Shown: positions 1 through 7,932 of the stretch, piece after piece
How the letters are laid out: each line of letters starts with the position of its first letter
Numbering within the stretch: position 1 is the stretch's first letter
DNA from: Gammaproteobacteria bacterium
Lineage (GTDB): Bacteria; Pseudomonadota; Gammaproteobacteria; Xanthomonadales; Rhodanobacteraceae
Direction of reading: 5' to 3'
Assembly (NCBI GenBank): GCA_005877675.1
Contig: VBNZ01000015.1
Location: forward strand, 18,428 to 38,848
Length of the DNA: 20,421 nucleotides
Translations under genes and position numbers: made by a program
The notes under the pieces: generated by a model
The model's database searches: none
Told to the model about the DNA's origin: nothing
Seen by the model: the letters and a program-made list of their open reading frames with translations, nothing else

Positions 1-1302
1 GACCACTTCCTGTGCGCGCAGCCACACCGGCACGTGGCCGGACACGCGCATGCCCTTGCTGTGCGCGTAAGCGGTGGTCTGGGGCAGGATCGCCTTGGGG
101 AACGAGTTGTAGATCTTGATCTGCGGATAATGGTGCTCGGCGTACCAGTCGATCGCCTTTTTCGCGCCGTCGAGATCCTTGATCACGAAGCCGTTGCGCG
201 CCGACATCGGGCTCTCGCCTTCGATGAAGCCCGCCGGCACGATGCGCGGCGCGAAGCGTGTGCCGGCTTCTTCTTCCTTGATGTACTGCTGCAGCGTCGC
301 GTTGTCGTTGGCCATGTCGCGGATCGAGGTCACGCCCGCGGCGAGATGCAGGCCACCGTCCCAGGCGGTGTAGTGCGCGTGCATGTCGAACAGACCCGGC
401 AGAAGTACGCGCCCGCCGGCGTCGACGATATGATCGGCCTTGCGCTTCTCGTCGCCGGCCTTGCTGATCGCGATGATGCGGCCGTCTTGCAGCAACACAT
501 CGCTGCCGCTGCCAAGCGCTGCGCGCTCGCTGTCGAACACGCGTGCATTTTTGATCAGTGTCGTGCCGGTGAGCGGATGCGCGAGGCGCGTCTGCATTGA
601 ATCGAGCAGGGTCGACTCCGCGGTCTTCTGTGCGGCTTCGAGCGCGGCGCCGTTCTTTTCCCAGCCTTCCTCGACCAGTTGGAAGAAGCCGGGAATGAAG
701 AAGCCGAACAGGCGCGGTTCCTTGTCCGTCGTCGCCCACGCGAACGTCGGCGTGAAGCCGATGCCGGTCAGCGCGAGCAGCTGCACCTTGCGCTTCTGCG
801 TGCCGTTGGTGACTTCGGTTTCGACCAGCTTGCGTGAGGTCAGCGTACCGCCCGGAATCAGCGGCAGTTTGCCGTCGGTGCGTTTCGCCAGCGCGGCGAG
901 CGCGGTCGAGAACGACTCGGGCGTGCCGCCGAGCGGCGTGTACAGCGCCGTGCCGAACACTTCCTGTTCGCCATGGTCGGTGGTCGATGTCCAGGTCGCC
1001 TTGTCGCCGGTGCGCGTGAAGGTCTCGTTGATCGGTGCGCCGAAGGTCGACTGGCCCTCGACATGGTATTGCGTGAAGGTGCCATCCTTCGCGAGCTTGA
1101 ATTCTTCCTTGAGCTCCGGTCCGCGACCGTTGTCCTTGAAGATGAACTCGACCTGGGTCGTGCCGTCGCCATTGTGCGTGACGGTCTGGTGCCCGGCTTT
1201 GGTCGTGCCGCCATTGACGAGGGCAACGTATTTGGTCGTTTCGGCGGCGAGCGCCGTAACGGAGAAGGCGGCGACAATGCCGGCGACAAGAACGCGTTTC
1301 AT
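1..1302 (-). CDS. Exported amidohydrolase-family protein, 3' end cut by window edge
   Basis: The first 434 residues are present and the gene continues past the left edge. An ATG start follows a strong GGGAGGA ribosome site. Residues 1-20 form a signal peptide (Lys-Arg, hydrophobic core, ALA-A cleavage), so the protein should be periplasmic or secreted. Residues about 21-235 are a beta-rich region of no family I recognise. From about 248 a metal-dependent amidohydrolase fold begins: 'LIKNARVFD', then the metal-binding HxH as H308-A-H310 in 'GLFDMHAH', K396 in 'IKIYNS' as candidate carboxylated lysine, and H423 in 'SGHVP' as a further ligand. Such enzymes hydrolyse C-N bonds in cyclic amides, dipeptides or similar; the substrate cannot be told. 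The remaining ligands lie outside the window. It stands alone, about 190 bp downstream of the M16 peptidase gene on the same strand. Confidence 0.88.
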   Translation of the reverse strand, partial: MKRVLVAGIVAAFSVTALAAETTKYVALVNGGTTKAGHQTVTHNGDGTTQVEFIFKDNGRGPELKEEFKLAKDGTFTQYHVEGQSTFGAPINETFTRTGDKATWTSTTDHGEQEVFGTALYTPLGGTPESFSTALAALAKRTDGKLPLIPGGTLTSRKLVETEVTNGTQKRKVQLLALTGIGFTPTFAWATTDKEPRLFGFFIPGFFQLVEEGWEKNGAALEAAQKTAESTLLDSMQTRLAHPLTGTTLIKNARVFDSERAALGSGSDVLLQDGRIIAISKAGDEKRKADHIVDAGGRVLLPGLFDMHAHYTAWDGGLHLAAGVTSIRDMANDNATLQQYIKEEEAGTRFAPRIVPAGFIEGESPMSARNGFVIKDLDGAKKAIDWYAEHHYPQIKIYNSFPKAILPQTTAYAHSKGMRVSGHVPVWLRAQEVV

Positions 1303-1453
1303 CGTGAATCCTCCCATGGAAAACCGCTCGATTGTGAACGCGTTGGCGTCGCCGCTGACGTGGCGGAAGTCATGCGCGCGCGGTCGGGGCGCTGTGCAGC
1401 TCCATTAGACCGCGCGCTAGGCCAGCTTGTTGAGTGCGGATCTTCTGACTTCA

Positions 1454-1484
1454 CGCGAGCGCGCGCATAGCGCGCGCCCTCGCG
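1454..1484 (-). terminator. GC-rich hairpin after the M16 peptidase gene
   Basis: Two arms, CGCGAG-CGCGCGC and GCGCGCG-CC-CTCGCG, pair around an ATA loop with a two-base bulge, giving a 13-bp stem. It starts 10 bases past the stop codon of the minus-strand peptidase gene. No T-run follows on the minus strand, so it is not a classical intrinsic terminator; it may protect the mRNA 3' end or assist termination. Confidence 0.35.
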
Positions 1485-1493
1485 CTGCGCGGC

Positions 1494-4355
1494 TCACTTC
1501 ACCGCATGCCCATCTACGTCGATCACCTTCACCTCGCCGAAGTTGAGCGCACGCACCGGCGCCTCGATCTTCTTCAGATCACCAACCACGACCCAGGTGA
1601 GCGCATCGGGCACGAAGATTTTTTTCGCTGCCGTCTGTACTTCGGCATCGGTCTGCGCTTCGATCTTCGCCTTCAACGTCGGCACATAATCATCGGGACG
1701 GCCATACAGCTGATTGGTCGCAAGCGCACCGAGCACGGCGGCGGCGGTTTCATAGCTGCCGGGCAGCGCACGTACGCGCTGCGCCTTGATCTTGTCGATC
1801 TCCGCCGTGGTCACGGGTTTGTCGCCGACGACTGCGCGCACTTCCTTGAGCGCCTCGCTCATCGACTCGGCGGTCTTGTCGGTCTGCACCGGCGCCTGCA
1901 ACAGCAGCGGACGCTGGCCGAGCGCATCGGACACCGAACTGCGCGCACCATACGACCAGCGTTTGTCTTCGCGCAAATTCATGTTGAGGCGCGAGGTGAA
2001 GGTGCCGCCAAACACTGCGTTCGCCGTTTGCACCGGCAGGTAGTCGGGCGCGGTAGTCGGCGGCGCGAGCGCGCCGGCGAAGATCAGCGACTGCGGCGAA
2101 TCGGCGCGATTGACCAGGAATACGCGCGGCTTCTTCTGCGCAGCGATCTGCGCCAGATGCTTCTTTGGCAATGCCGACTTCGGCGCCGCCCAATCGCCGA
2201 ACGCCTGGTCGAGCAGCGGCAGGATCTGCGCGAGTGTCGTGTCGCCCGCGACAAAAATCTTCGCATTGTCCGAGCGCAGATAATCGCGATGGAACGCGCC
2301 GAGATCCGCGGCAGTCAGCGACTTGATCGCGCTTTCCGTGCCGGTGCCGGTGAACGGAATGCCGTAGGGATGATCGGTGCCGTACAAGAGCGGAGGCAGC
2401 GTGCGCAGCGCCATGCCGTTCGGCTGCGTTTTTTCCTGCGCGATATCCGCGAGCCATTGCGCGCGGATGCGCTCGATGTCGGCATCGCGGAACGCGGGAT
2501 TGCGCAGCATGTCGGCGAATAGTTCGAGCGACGGTGCGAGCTGCGCGTTGAGCGCGTTGAGACTCGCCGACGATGCATCGAGCCCGGTCGAGAACGCGAT
2601 GCGCGCGCCGAGGCGCTCTTTGCGCTTGGCCAGTTCAACCGAGTCGGCGTTCTGCGTGCCTTCGTCGAGCATCGCGCCGACAAAGCTCGCCGTACCGAGC
2701 TTGCGACCGTGATCAGCCGCGTAGCCGCCGTCGAATTGAAGCTGCACTTGCGTCACCGGAATCGTGTGGCGCTCGGCCAGGATCACTTCGATGCCGTTCT
2801 TGAGCTTGCCGCGCTGTACCGTCGGAAACGAAAGCTCGGGGAACTGCGTCACATCGGGCACGCCCTTGCCGCGCTCGATGTCACTCTTCGCCACGGTATA
2901 CTTTTGCGCCTTCGGCATGGCCGCTTTCGGTTTGCCCTGCGCTTCGGGCAGACCCTTCACGGCCTTGTCTTCGGCGGCAAGATCGACGCCCTTGGCTGCG
3001 GGCACGACGGTAAGCGTGTAATCGCCCTTGGCGATCCATTTGCGCGCGGCGGCCAGTACCGTGGCCGGCGTCGCGGCCGCGGTGCGTTCGAGGTCTTTCT
3101 TGTACGCAGCCGGATCGCCGAGATAGACCTGGCTCTGCGCGAGGATCACCGCCTTGCCGCCGAAGCCGCCGACCCTCTCCAGGCCGCGGATGAAGCCGGA
3201 GGAAATCTTCGTCTGCGCGCGTTTGAGTTCGTCGTCGGTCACGCCACCCTTGAGGAATTTTGTCCATTCATCGGCGATCGCTGCTTCGACCTTGGCCGGA
3301 TCGACGCCGTTCTTCACGTCCGCGCGCAACTCGAACTGGCTCGCGAGCGCGAACGTCGACACATGCACCGACACGTCGTCGACCAGTTTGTCCTGATACA
3401 CCAGACGCTGATACAGGCGCGAGGTCTTGCCGCTGCCGAGCACTGCCGCGGCGAGATCGAGCAGCGGATTTTCCGCATCGCCCAGCTGCGGTACGTTCCA
3501 TTCGCGGTAGATGCGCACCTGCGCGACGTGGTCGGATTGCGTCCCGCGCGTTACCGGCGGGCCGGCGGGAATGTCGCCGAAGAACTTCTTCGCTTTTTCT
3601 TTTGCGATCGCCGGCGTGATGTCGCCCGCGAGCACCAGCGTCGTGTTCGCCGCGCCGTAATAGTCGCGGAACCATTGCTTCACGTCGTCGAGCGAAGCCG
3701 CATCGAGATCGGCCATCGAGCCGATCGTGTCGTGCTGGTACGGATGATTCGCCGGGAACGCGTTGAGCAGAATGTTCTCGTCAGTGCGGCCGTACGGACG
3801 GTTCTCGCCCTGGCGCTTCTCGTTCTGCACCACCCCGCGCTGCGTGTCGAGTTCGGTCTTGCCGATTGCGCTGAGTAGATGACCCATGCGATCGGACTCC
3901 ATCCACAGCGCCATATCGAGCGCGGTGGTCGGCACGGTTTCAAAATAGTTGGTGCGATCGAACCAGGTCGTGCCATTCATGTCGGTCGCGCCGGCGACCT
4001 CGAACGGTTTGAAATAGGTGCCCTTGTGATTCTCCGATCCGGAGAACATCAGGTGCTCGAACAGATGCGCGAAGCCGGTTTTGCCCTTGGGCTCATCGGC
4101 CGAGCCGACGTGATACCAGATCGACACGGCGACAACGGGCGCCTTGTGATCCTCGTGCACGACGACGGTGAGGCCGTTGTCGAGCTGGAATTTTTCGAAT
4201 GGGATGTCGATCGGCGTGGCGCTCATATCGGCGGCCTTGGAAGTGGCGGGGGCATCGGCAGCGGCAAGCGCGCCTGTGCCGAGCGAGAGCATCAGCGCAC
4301 CGCATAGGGTGTTGCGCATTCCTTTGAACGTCGTGCGACGTGCAGTTGCAGACAT
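1494..4355 (-). CDS. M16-family zinc metallopeptidase, two-domain, exported
   Basis: A 953-residue protein. The start chosen is the ATG at 4355, which has a CGGAG ribosome site about 8 bases upstream and is followed by a signal peptide (basic residues, then hydrophobic residues 15-31, Ala-rich cleavage region). The frame stays open upstream, but that extension overlaps the divergent gene and lacks family similarity. The first peptidase unit (about residues 50-260) has the inverted zinc motif HLFEH with H97, E100 and H101, and a third-ligand candidate E179 in 'VVQNEKRQ' at the expected distance. The second unit (about 505-720) begins 'KLKNGIEVILAE' but lacks HxxEH, as is normal for the structural half of the clamshell. 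It probably degrades peptides in the periplasm; it resembles the exported PqqL/insulinase-like members. Substrate is unknown. The gene is divergent from the dehydrogenase at 4477. Confidence 0.93.
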   Translation of the reverse strand: MSATARRTTFKGMRNTLCGALMLSLGTGALAAADAPATSKAADMSATPIDIPFEKFQLDNGLTVVVHEDHKAPVVAVSIWYHVGSADEPKGKTGFAHLFEHLMFSGSENHKGTYFKPFEVAGATDMNGTTWFDRTNYFETVPTTALDMALWMESDRMGHLLSAIGKTELDTQRGVVQNEKRQGENRPYGRTDENILLNAFPANHPYQHDTIGSMADLDAASLDDVKQWFRDYYGAANTTLVLAGDITPAIAKEKAKKFFGDIPAGPPVTRGTQSDHVAQVRIYREWNVPQLGDAENPLLDLAAAVLGSGKTSRLYQRLVYQDKLVDDVSVHVSTFALASQFELRADVKNGVDPAKVEAAIADEWTKFLKGGVTDDELKRAQTKISSGFIRGLERVGGFGGKAVILAQSQVYLGDPAAYKKDLERTAAATPATVLAAARKWIAKGDYTLTVVPAAKGVDLAAEDKAVKGLPEAQGKPKAAMPKAQKYTVAKSDIERGKGVPDVTQFPELSFPTVQRGKLKNGIEVILAERHTIPVTQVQLQFDGGYAADHGRKLGTASFVGAMLDEGTQNADSVELAKRKERLGARIAFSTGLDASSASLNALNAQLAPSLELFADMLRNPAFRDADIERIRAQWLADIAQEKTQPNGMALRTLPPLLYGTDHPYGIPFTGTGTESAIKSLTAADLGAFHRDYLRSDNAKIFVAGDTTLAQILPLLDQAFGDWAAPKSALPKKHLAQIAAQKKPRVFLVNRADSPQSLIFAGALAPPTTAPDYLPVQTANAVFGGTFTSRLNMNLREDKRWSYGARSSVSDALGQRPLLLQAPVQTDKTAESMSEALKEVRAVVGDKPVTTAEIDKIKAQRVRALPGSYETAAAVLGALATNQLYGRPDDYVPTLKAKIEAQTDAEVQTAAKKIFVPDALTWVVVGDLKKIEAPVRALNFGEVKVIDVDGHAVK

Positions 4356-4476
4356 CTTCGAGCTCCGGAGTGGCGAAAAGTGCCCGAGCCTAGCCCAGCG
4401 GAGAATGTGACGCAACGCCCGAATGTGCCAGTGCAGGCGTAAACTTTCTGTCATTCCAGCAAGATCGGAGGCCAGT

Positions 4477-5184
4477 ATGGTGCGCACGCAGCGATTTGCC
4501 GTCAGCGGCGCCAACCGCGGCATTGGTCTTGAGCTGGTGCGCCAACTGCTCGCTCGAGGCGACCGGGTGATCGCCGGCTGCCGCCATCCGGGCCGCGCGC
4601 TCAAGCTGACCGAATTGGCGGCTGCGCATCCGGGGCATCTGCATATCGTGCCGCTCGATCTGGACAAGGAGCGCTCGATCGCCGCGTTCGCGCACGAAGC
4701 TGCGATGATCGCCGAATCGCTCGATGTGCTGATCAATGGCGCCGGCGTGCTGGTCTCAGGCGAACGCTTCGGCGAACTCACGCCGAAGACGTTTGCGGAT
4801 TCGTTCCAAACCAATGTCATCGGTCCGCTGCTGCTGACGCAGGCGCTCACGCCCGCGCTCGCGCACGGTACGCGTTCGCGCGTGATCAATATTTCCTCTG
4901 AACTGGGCTCGCTCGCGGACACCACGGGTTTTCACACGCCGAGCTACGCGGTGAGCAAGGCCGCCCTCAATATGGTCACGCGTCTGATCGCGGCCGAACT
5001 GCAAGCGCGCGACATCGCCGTGATCAGCCTGCACCCGGGTTGGGTGCGCACCGATATGGGCGGTGCATCGGCCCCGCTCGGCGTCGCCGAATCGGTCGCC
5101 GGCATGCTACGCGTGATCGACGCGCTCACGCCTGCCGACAGCGGGCGCTTTCTCGACTATCGCGGCGCAACGCTCGCCTGGTGA
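4477..5184 (+). CDS. Short-chain dehydrogenase/reductase (C-factor-like)
   Basis: A 235-residue classical SDR oxidoreductase using NAD(P)H. Visible motifs: the nucleotide-binding loop SGANRGIG at 10-17 (Ser replaces the usual Thr), NGAG at 87-90, the active-site Asn (N113), Ser (S140 or S141 in 'NISSELGS'), and Tyr/Lys in 'YAVSK' (Y157, K161), followed by 'HPGWVRTDMGG' near 186-196. The short C-terminus and this last motif resemble the C-factor/CsgA branch of SDRs. The substrate is not predictable. The ATG at 4477 is preferred because CGGAGG lies six bases upstream; an earlier in-frame ATG at 4423 has no such site. It appears monocistronic, with a hairpin about 45 bases past the stop codon. 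Confidence 0.9.
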   Translation: MVRTQRFAVSGANRGIGLELVRQLLARGDRVIAGCRHPGRALKLTELAAAHPGHLHIVPLDLDKERSIAAFAHEAAMIAESLDVLINGAGVLVSGERFGELTPKTFADSFQTNVIGPLLLTQALTPALAHGTRSRVINISSELGSLADTTGFHTPSYAVSKAALNMVTRLIAAELQARDIAVISLHPGWVRTDMGGASAPLGVAESVAGMLRVIDALTPADSGRFLDYRGATLAW

Positions 5185-5230
5185 AGCGTTCGCGGCGCGT
5201 CTTCGTCCAAAAAAGTACCGAACAACGCGC

Positions 5231-5259
5231 TTGCTATGCCATTGGTCATAGCAACTTTT
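5231..5259 (+). terminator. Hairpin with short T-tract after the dehydrogenase gene
   Basis: TTGCTATG and CATAGCAA are perfect inverted repeats; two further C-G pairs close an ATT loop with one bulged base, giving about ten base pairs. CTTTTCC follows at once, so it reads as a weak Rho-independent terminator for the upstream gene. The symmetry could instead be an operator for the small gene at 5348. Confidence 0.45.
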
Positions 5260-5347
5260 CCACTGCTGCGCGCATCTGATTGGACAGAGCAAGCGCACGG
5301 ATTCGGACACGGCGCATGCTCGAACCTAAAGCACATTGGAGCATGTC

Positions 5348-5629
5348 ATGAAACGTTCATTGCAAGTCACGCGTTCCGCAGCCGCCGTGTTATTGGGCGT
5401 AATGTTGAGCGCAACGGCGTTGGCGCAAACCACGGACAACAAGTCCAGTGTTGCGGCGGCGCGCGCACAGTCGCGTGGCCCTGCAGACAAAGCGCCAATG
5501 CCTGTCGCGGCAGTCGATATCGCCGCGCATCTGAAGTCGCGCGTCGTCACCAGCGTCACTGTCGGTGCGCCCGAGGCCGCACCCGCGATGGCGATGCAGG
5601 CGCTCAAGGGCGTGGTCGCAGCGCGTTGA
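5348..5629 (+). CDS. Small exported protein of unknown function
   Basis: A 93-residue protein not recognised as any family. The ATG at 5348 has GGAG six bases upstream. Residues 1-26 form a textbook Sec signal peptide (MKRS..., hydrophobic core, ALA-Q cleavage), leaving a mature peptide of about 67 residues. That peptide is Ala/Val-rich, has no cysteine and shows no clear domain; its sequence 'AAHLKSRVVTSVTVGAPEAAPAMAMQALKG' region suggests one short helix-strand unit. No partner is evident: the dehydrogenase lies upstream beyond a hairpin and trmL begins 61 bases downstream. The coding call rests on the signal peptide and ribosome site; function is unknown. Confidence 0.65.
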   Translation: MKRSLQVTRSAAAVLLGVMLSATALAQTTDNKSSVAAARAQSRGPADKAPMPVAAVDIAAHLKSRVVTSVTVGAPEAAPAMAMQALKGVVAAR

Positions 5630-5690
5630 GCAGTACGTTGAATGGGATGCGCGATTTGTGCGGACAGCGCATGGCTGCGAAAATCGCGGC

Positions 5691-6155
5691 ATGCTGCACA
5701 TTGTGTTGTACCAGCCCGAGATTCCGCCGAACACCGGCAATGTGATTCGCCTGTGCGCGAACTCGGGCGCGCGCTTGCATCTGATCCGCCCGCTCGGCTT
5801 CGATCTCGATCACGCCAAGCTGCGCCGCGCCGGGCTCGACTATCACGAGTTTGCGCAGCTCGACGTGCATGACGATTTGGATGCGTTTGTCGCGAGCGTG
5901 CGGCCGCAGCGGCTATTCGCGCTGTCGACGCGCGGGCGGACGTTATATACGAATATACAATTCTGCGAGGACGATGCGGTGGTGTTTGGTCCGGAGACGC
6001 GCGGCCTGCCGCAAGCCCTGCTCGACACGTTGCCGCCGAAACAATGCCTGCGCCTGCCGATGCGGCCCGACAACCGCAGCCTGAACTTGTCCAACGCAGT
6101 TGCGGTGGTGGCCTACGAAGCTTGGCGGCAAATGGAATTCGCGGGCGGCGAGTAG
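5691..6155 (+). CDS. trmL: tRNA (cytidine/uridine-34-2'-O)-methyltransferase TrmL
   Basis: A 154-residue SPOUT-class methyltransferase, nearly the length of the E. coli enzyme. TrmL methylates the ribose of the wobble base (position 34) in tRNA-Leu isoacceptors using S-adenosylmethionine. All three family motifs are visible: 'NTGNVIRLCAN' at 14-24, 'FGPETRGLP' at 99-107, and the knot-forming 'LRLPMRPDNRSLNLSNAVAV' at 120-139. The ATG at 5691 gives the canonical N-terminus 'MLHIVLYQPEIPPNTGN'; no strong ribosome site precedes it. It is convergent with gpsA, and the 6163-6296 inverted repeat fills the gap. In E. coli trmL also lies near gpsA and secB, which supports the call. Confidence 0.96.
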   Translation: MLHIVLYQPEIPPNTGNVIRLCANSGARLHLIRPLGFDLDHAKLRRAGLDYHEFAQLDVHDDLDAFVASVRPQRLFALSTRGRTLYTNIQFCEDDAVVFGPETRGLPQALLDTLPPKQCLRLPMRPDNRSLNLSNAVAVVAYEAWRQMEFAGGE

Positions 6156-6162
6156 AACAGAG

Positions 6163-6296
6163 GCTTTGCCACGGATTACGCGGATTTCACGGGTAGAGCA
6201 GAAGGAATTCAGATACAGCGCAACGCAGATTTGATCAATCGAGATTTTGTCGATTTGCTCTTATCCGTGTTCATCCGCGTAATCCGTGGCCAAAGC
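6163..6296. repeat. 134-bp imperfect inverted repeat (MITE/REP-like) between trmL and gpsA
   Basis: The left arm (6163-6200) and right arm (6256-6296) are reverse complements over about 40 bases. The outer 23-24 bases match apart from one extra G in the right arm (core CCACGGATTACGCGGAT and ATCCGCGTAATCCGTGG). The inner part continues CACGG...GAGCA with a few gaps or mismatches. The central 55 bases are unpaired and unremarkable. It begins eight bases after the trmL stop and ends two bases before the gpsA stop codon, exactly filling a convergent gap. Its spurious translation ('SVFIRVIRG') resembles short false ORFs I recall from many genomes, which suggests a dispersed element. It could fold as a long cruciform or RNA hairpin and act as a bidirectional terminator. 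No target duplication is evident. Confidence 0.8.
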
Positions 6297-6298
6297 TC

Positions 6299-7262
6299 TT
6301 ATCTGCGCTCGAACAGCGCCGCCGGATACTCGGCTTTCCGCTCGCGCGCGAGCAGTCCGCGCAAGGCCTCGGTCGGCGTGATTTCCTCATGCAGCACGCG
6401 CTGCACGCCGTGCGAGATCGGCAGTTCCAGACCATGCCGCTCGGCCAGGCGCATCACCGTATCGACGGTCTCGATGCTCTCGACCACCTGGCCGATTTCC
6501 GCCACCGCTTCGGCGAGCTTGCTGCCGCGTCCCAGCGCGAGGCCGAGGCGGCGATTGCGCGACAGATCGCCGGTGCAAGTCAGCACGAGATCGCCGAGGC
6601 CGGCGAGGCCCATCAGCGTCTCTGCGCGCGCGCCGATTGCGGCGCCGAGGCGCAGCATTTCGGCGCGTCGCGACCGCAAGCACGTTCTTCATTGCGCCGC
6701 CGAGTTCGGCGCCGACCACGTCACTGCCGGTGTACGCACGAAAAAGTGTACTATGCAACAAATGCGCAATTTTCTGCGCGAACTCCGGGTGCGCCGAGTG
6801 CACCGTCACGGCGGTGGGCAGGCCTTGCGCGACTTCGCGCGCGAAGGACGGGCCGGTAACGATCGCCGCGGGCACCCCGGGCAGACGCTCGGCGACGATT
6901 TCATGCAGGAAGTGTCCCGAAGCGGGATCGAAGCCCTTGGTCGCCCAGGCGATGCCGGCACCCGGTGCGACGTCCGCTGCGATGCGCTCGATCAGCTCAC
7001 GAAAAGCGTGGCTCGGCGTGACGATCAGCAGCACCTGTGCATCGCGCACTGCAGCGGCCAGGTCGCTTTCCAAACGCAGGCTTTCCGGCAGTACGAGTTC
7101 GGGCAGATAGCGCGTGTTGCGTCGCGTTGCGGCCATCGCGGCGAGTGCGGCCGCATCGCGGCCCCACAATGTGGTCGTCGCGCCGTTGCGAGCGAGCACG
7201 GCGGCGAGTGCGGTGCCCCAGGAGCCGGCACCGAGTACGGAAACGTGAGTCGAATCGGACAT
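6299..7262 (-). pseudogene. gpsA: Glycerol-3-phosphate dehydrogenase [NAD(P)+] GpsA, internal deletion and frameshift
   Basis: GpsA reduces dihydroxyacetone phosphate to sn-glycerol 3-phosphate for phospholipid synthesis. From 7262 the frame reads a good GpsA: nucleotide-binding GAGSWG at 11-16, 'ATKG' with K109, 'GPSFAREVA' at 137-145, and 'GGAMKNVLAVAT' with catalytic K192, ending at T199 (base 6666). The family then needs about 21 residues including the substrate-binding 'N.RAALITRG' segment. Only one base remains before 'AEMLRLGAAIG' resumes in another frame at 6664 and runs correctly to a TAA at 6299. 199+21+121 residues equals a normal GpsA length of about 341, so a net loss of about 62 bases is inferred. 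As written, translation from 7262 stays out of frame to a stop at 6387. It could be true decay or an assembly fault. A second in-frame ATG at 7265 is possible. Confidence 0.85.
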
Positions 7263-7341
7263 CATGCGGCGCGAGCCTACGGGCGCCTCATGCGAGTGTA
7301 AAGCGGGCGCAGAGACGGCAGCATGCCGTCGCAAACCGAAC

Positions 7342-7827
7342 TTAGGCGTTCGCTGCCGTGCCGTCGGCCTGACGACGCATCTGTTCTGCGTACAGCGCTT
7401 CGAAATTGATCGGCTGCAGCAGGAACGGCGGGAAGCCGCCATTCTGGATCAGATCGGACACGGCCTGGCGCGCATACGGGAACAGCACGTTCGGGCAGTA
7501 GGTCGCGAGCACAGCATCGCGCGATTGCGCATCGAAACCCATCACGCCGAACACGCCGGCCTGCTGCACTTCGGCGAGATACGCGGTCTTCTCGCCGAGC
7601 TTGCACGTCACAGTGACGCTGAGCACGACTTCATACACGTTTTCGGCCAGCGAGCCGACCTGCTGCTGCAGGTTGAGCTGCACCTGCGGCTGGCCCTGCT
7701 CTTGGAAAATCTGCGGCGCTGCCGGCACCTCGAACGAGGCGTCCTTGATATAGACCTTCTGCAGCGAGAGTTGCGCGCCGGTCTGGGCGTCGCCGTTGGT
7801 CGTGGCGGGGGCCGTGTTCTCAGTCAT
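7342..7827 (-). CDS. secB: Protein-export chaperone SecB
   Basis: A 161-residue SecB, a cytoplasmic tetrameric chaperone that holds precursor proteins unfolded and passes them to SecA. Family features seen: 'LQKVYIKDASFEVPAAP' at about 22-38, the 'NVYEVVLSVTVTCK' strand pair around 63-76, 'AEVQQAGVF' near 85-93, 'LATYCPNVLFPYARQAVSDLIQNGGFPPFLLQPINFEALY' at about 107-146. The ATG at 7827 is chosen because TTGGAG lies seven bases upstream; a TTG at 7839 is less likely. It sits between the rhodanese gene and gpsA on the same strand, the same order as in E. coli except that grxC is missing. Many exported proteins in this window are plausible clients. Confidence 0.97.
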   Translation of the reverse strand: MTENTAPATTNGDAQTGAQLSLQKVYIKDASFEVPAAPQIFQEQGQPQVQLNLQQQVGSLAENVYEVVLSVTVTCKLGEKTAYLAEVQQAGVFGVMGFDAQSRDAVLATYCPNVLFPYARQAVSDLIQNGGFPPFLLQPINFEALYAEQMRRQADGTAANA

Positions 7828-7932
7828 GACTTGCTCCAAACGAATTCGAATTGCGAAGGAAAAGAAGCGGGATTATCCCACGCGCTGCGCTCGCGTGCAC
7901 CTATGCATTGGACCGCGCGCCACGCTGCCGGT

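Noticed and set aside
1506..3878. Long plus-strand ORFs (1506-2522 and 2709-3878) opposite the M16 peptidase gene
   Set aside because: They are antisense shadows of a high-GC coding frame: Arg/His-rich, no recognisable domain, no ribosome site, and they lie wholly within a gene with clear motifs.
4356..4925. N-terminal extension of the M16 peptidase frame up to 4925
   Set aside because: It overlaps the divergent SDR gene, is Ser-rich nonsense, and the ATG at 4355 has a ribosome site and a signal peptide.
6656..6674. Programmed frameshift as the explanation for the split gpsA
   Set aside because: No slippery heptamer is present, and about 20 conserved residues are missing at the junction, which recoding cannot restore. 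The same argument applies to the hydroxylase at 19869-19881.
6231..7301. 356-residue plus-strand ORF running out of the inverted repeat across gpsA
   Set aside because: Antisense to gpsA with a start inside the repeat; no family similarity, so not a gene.
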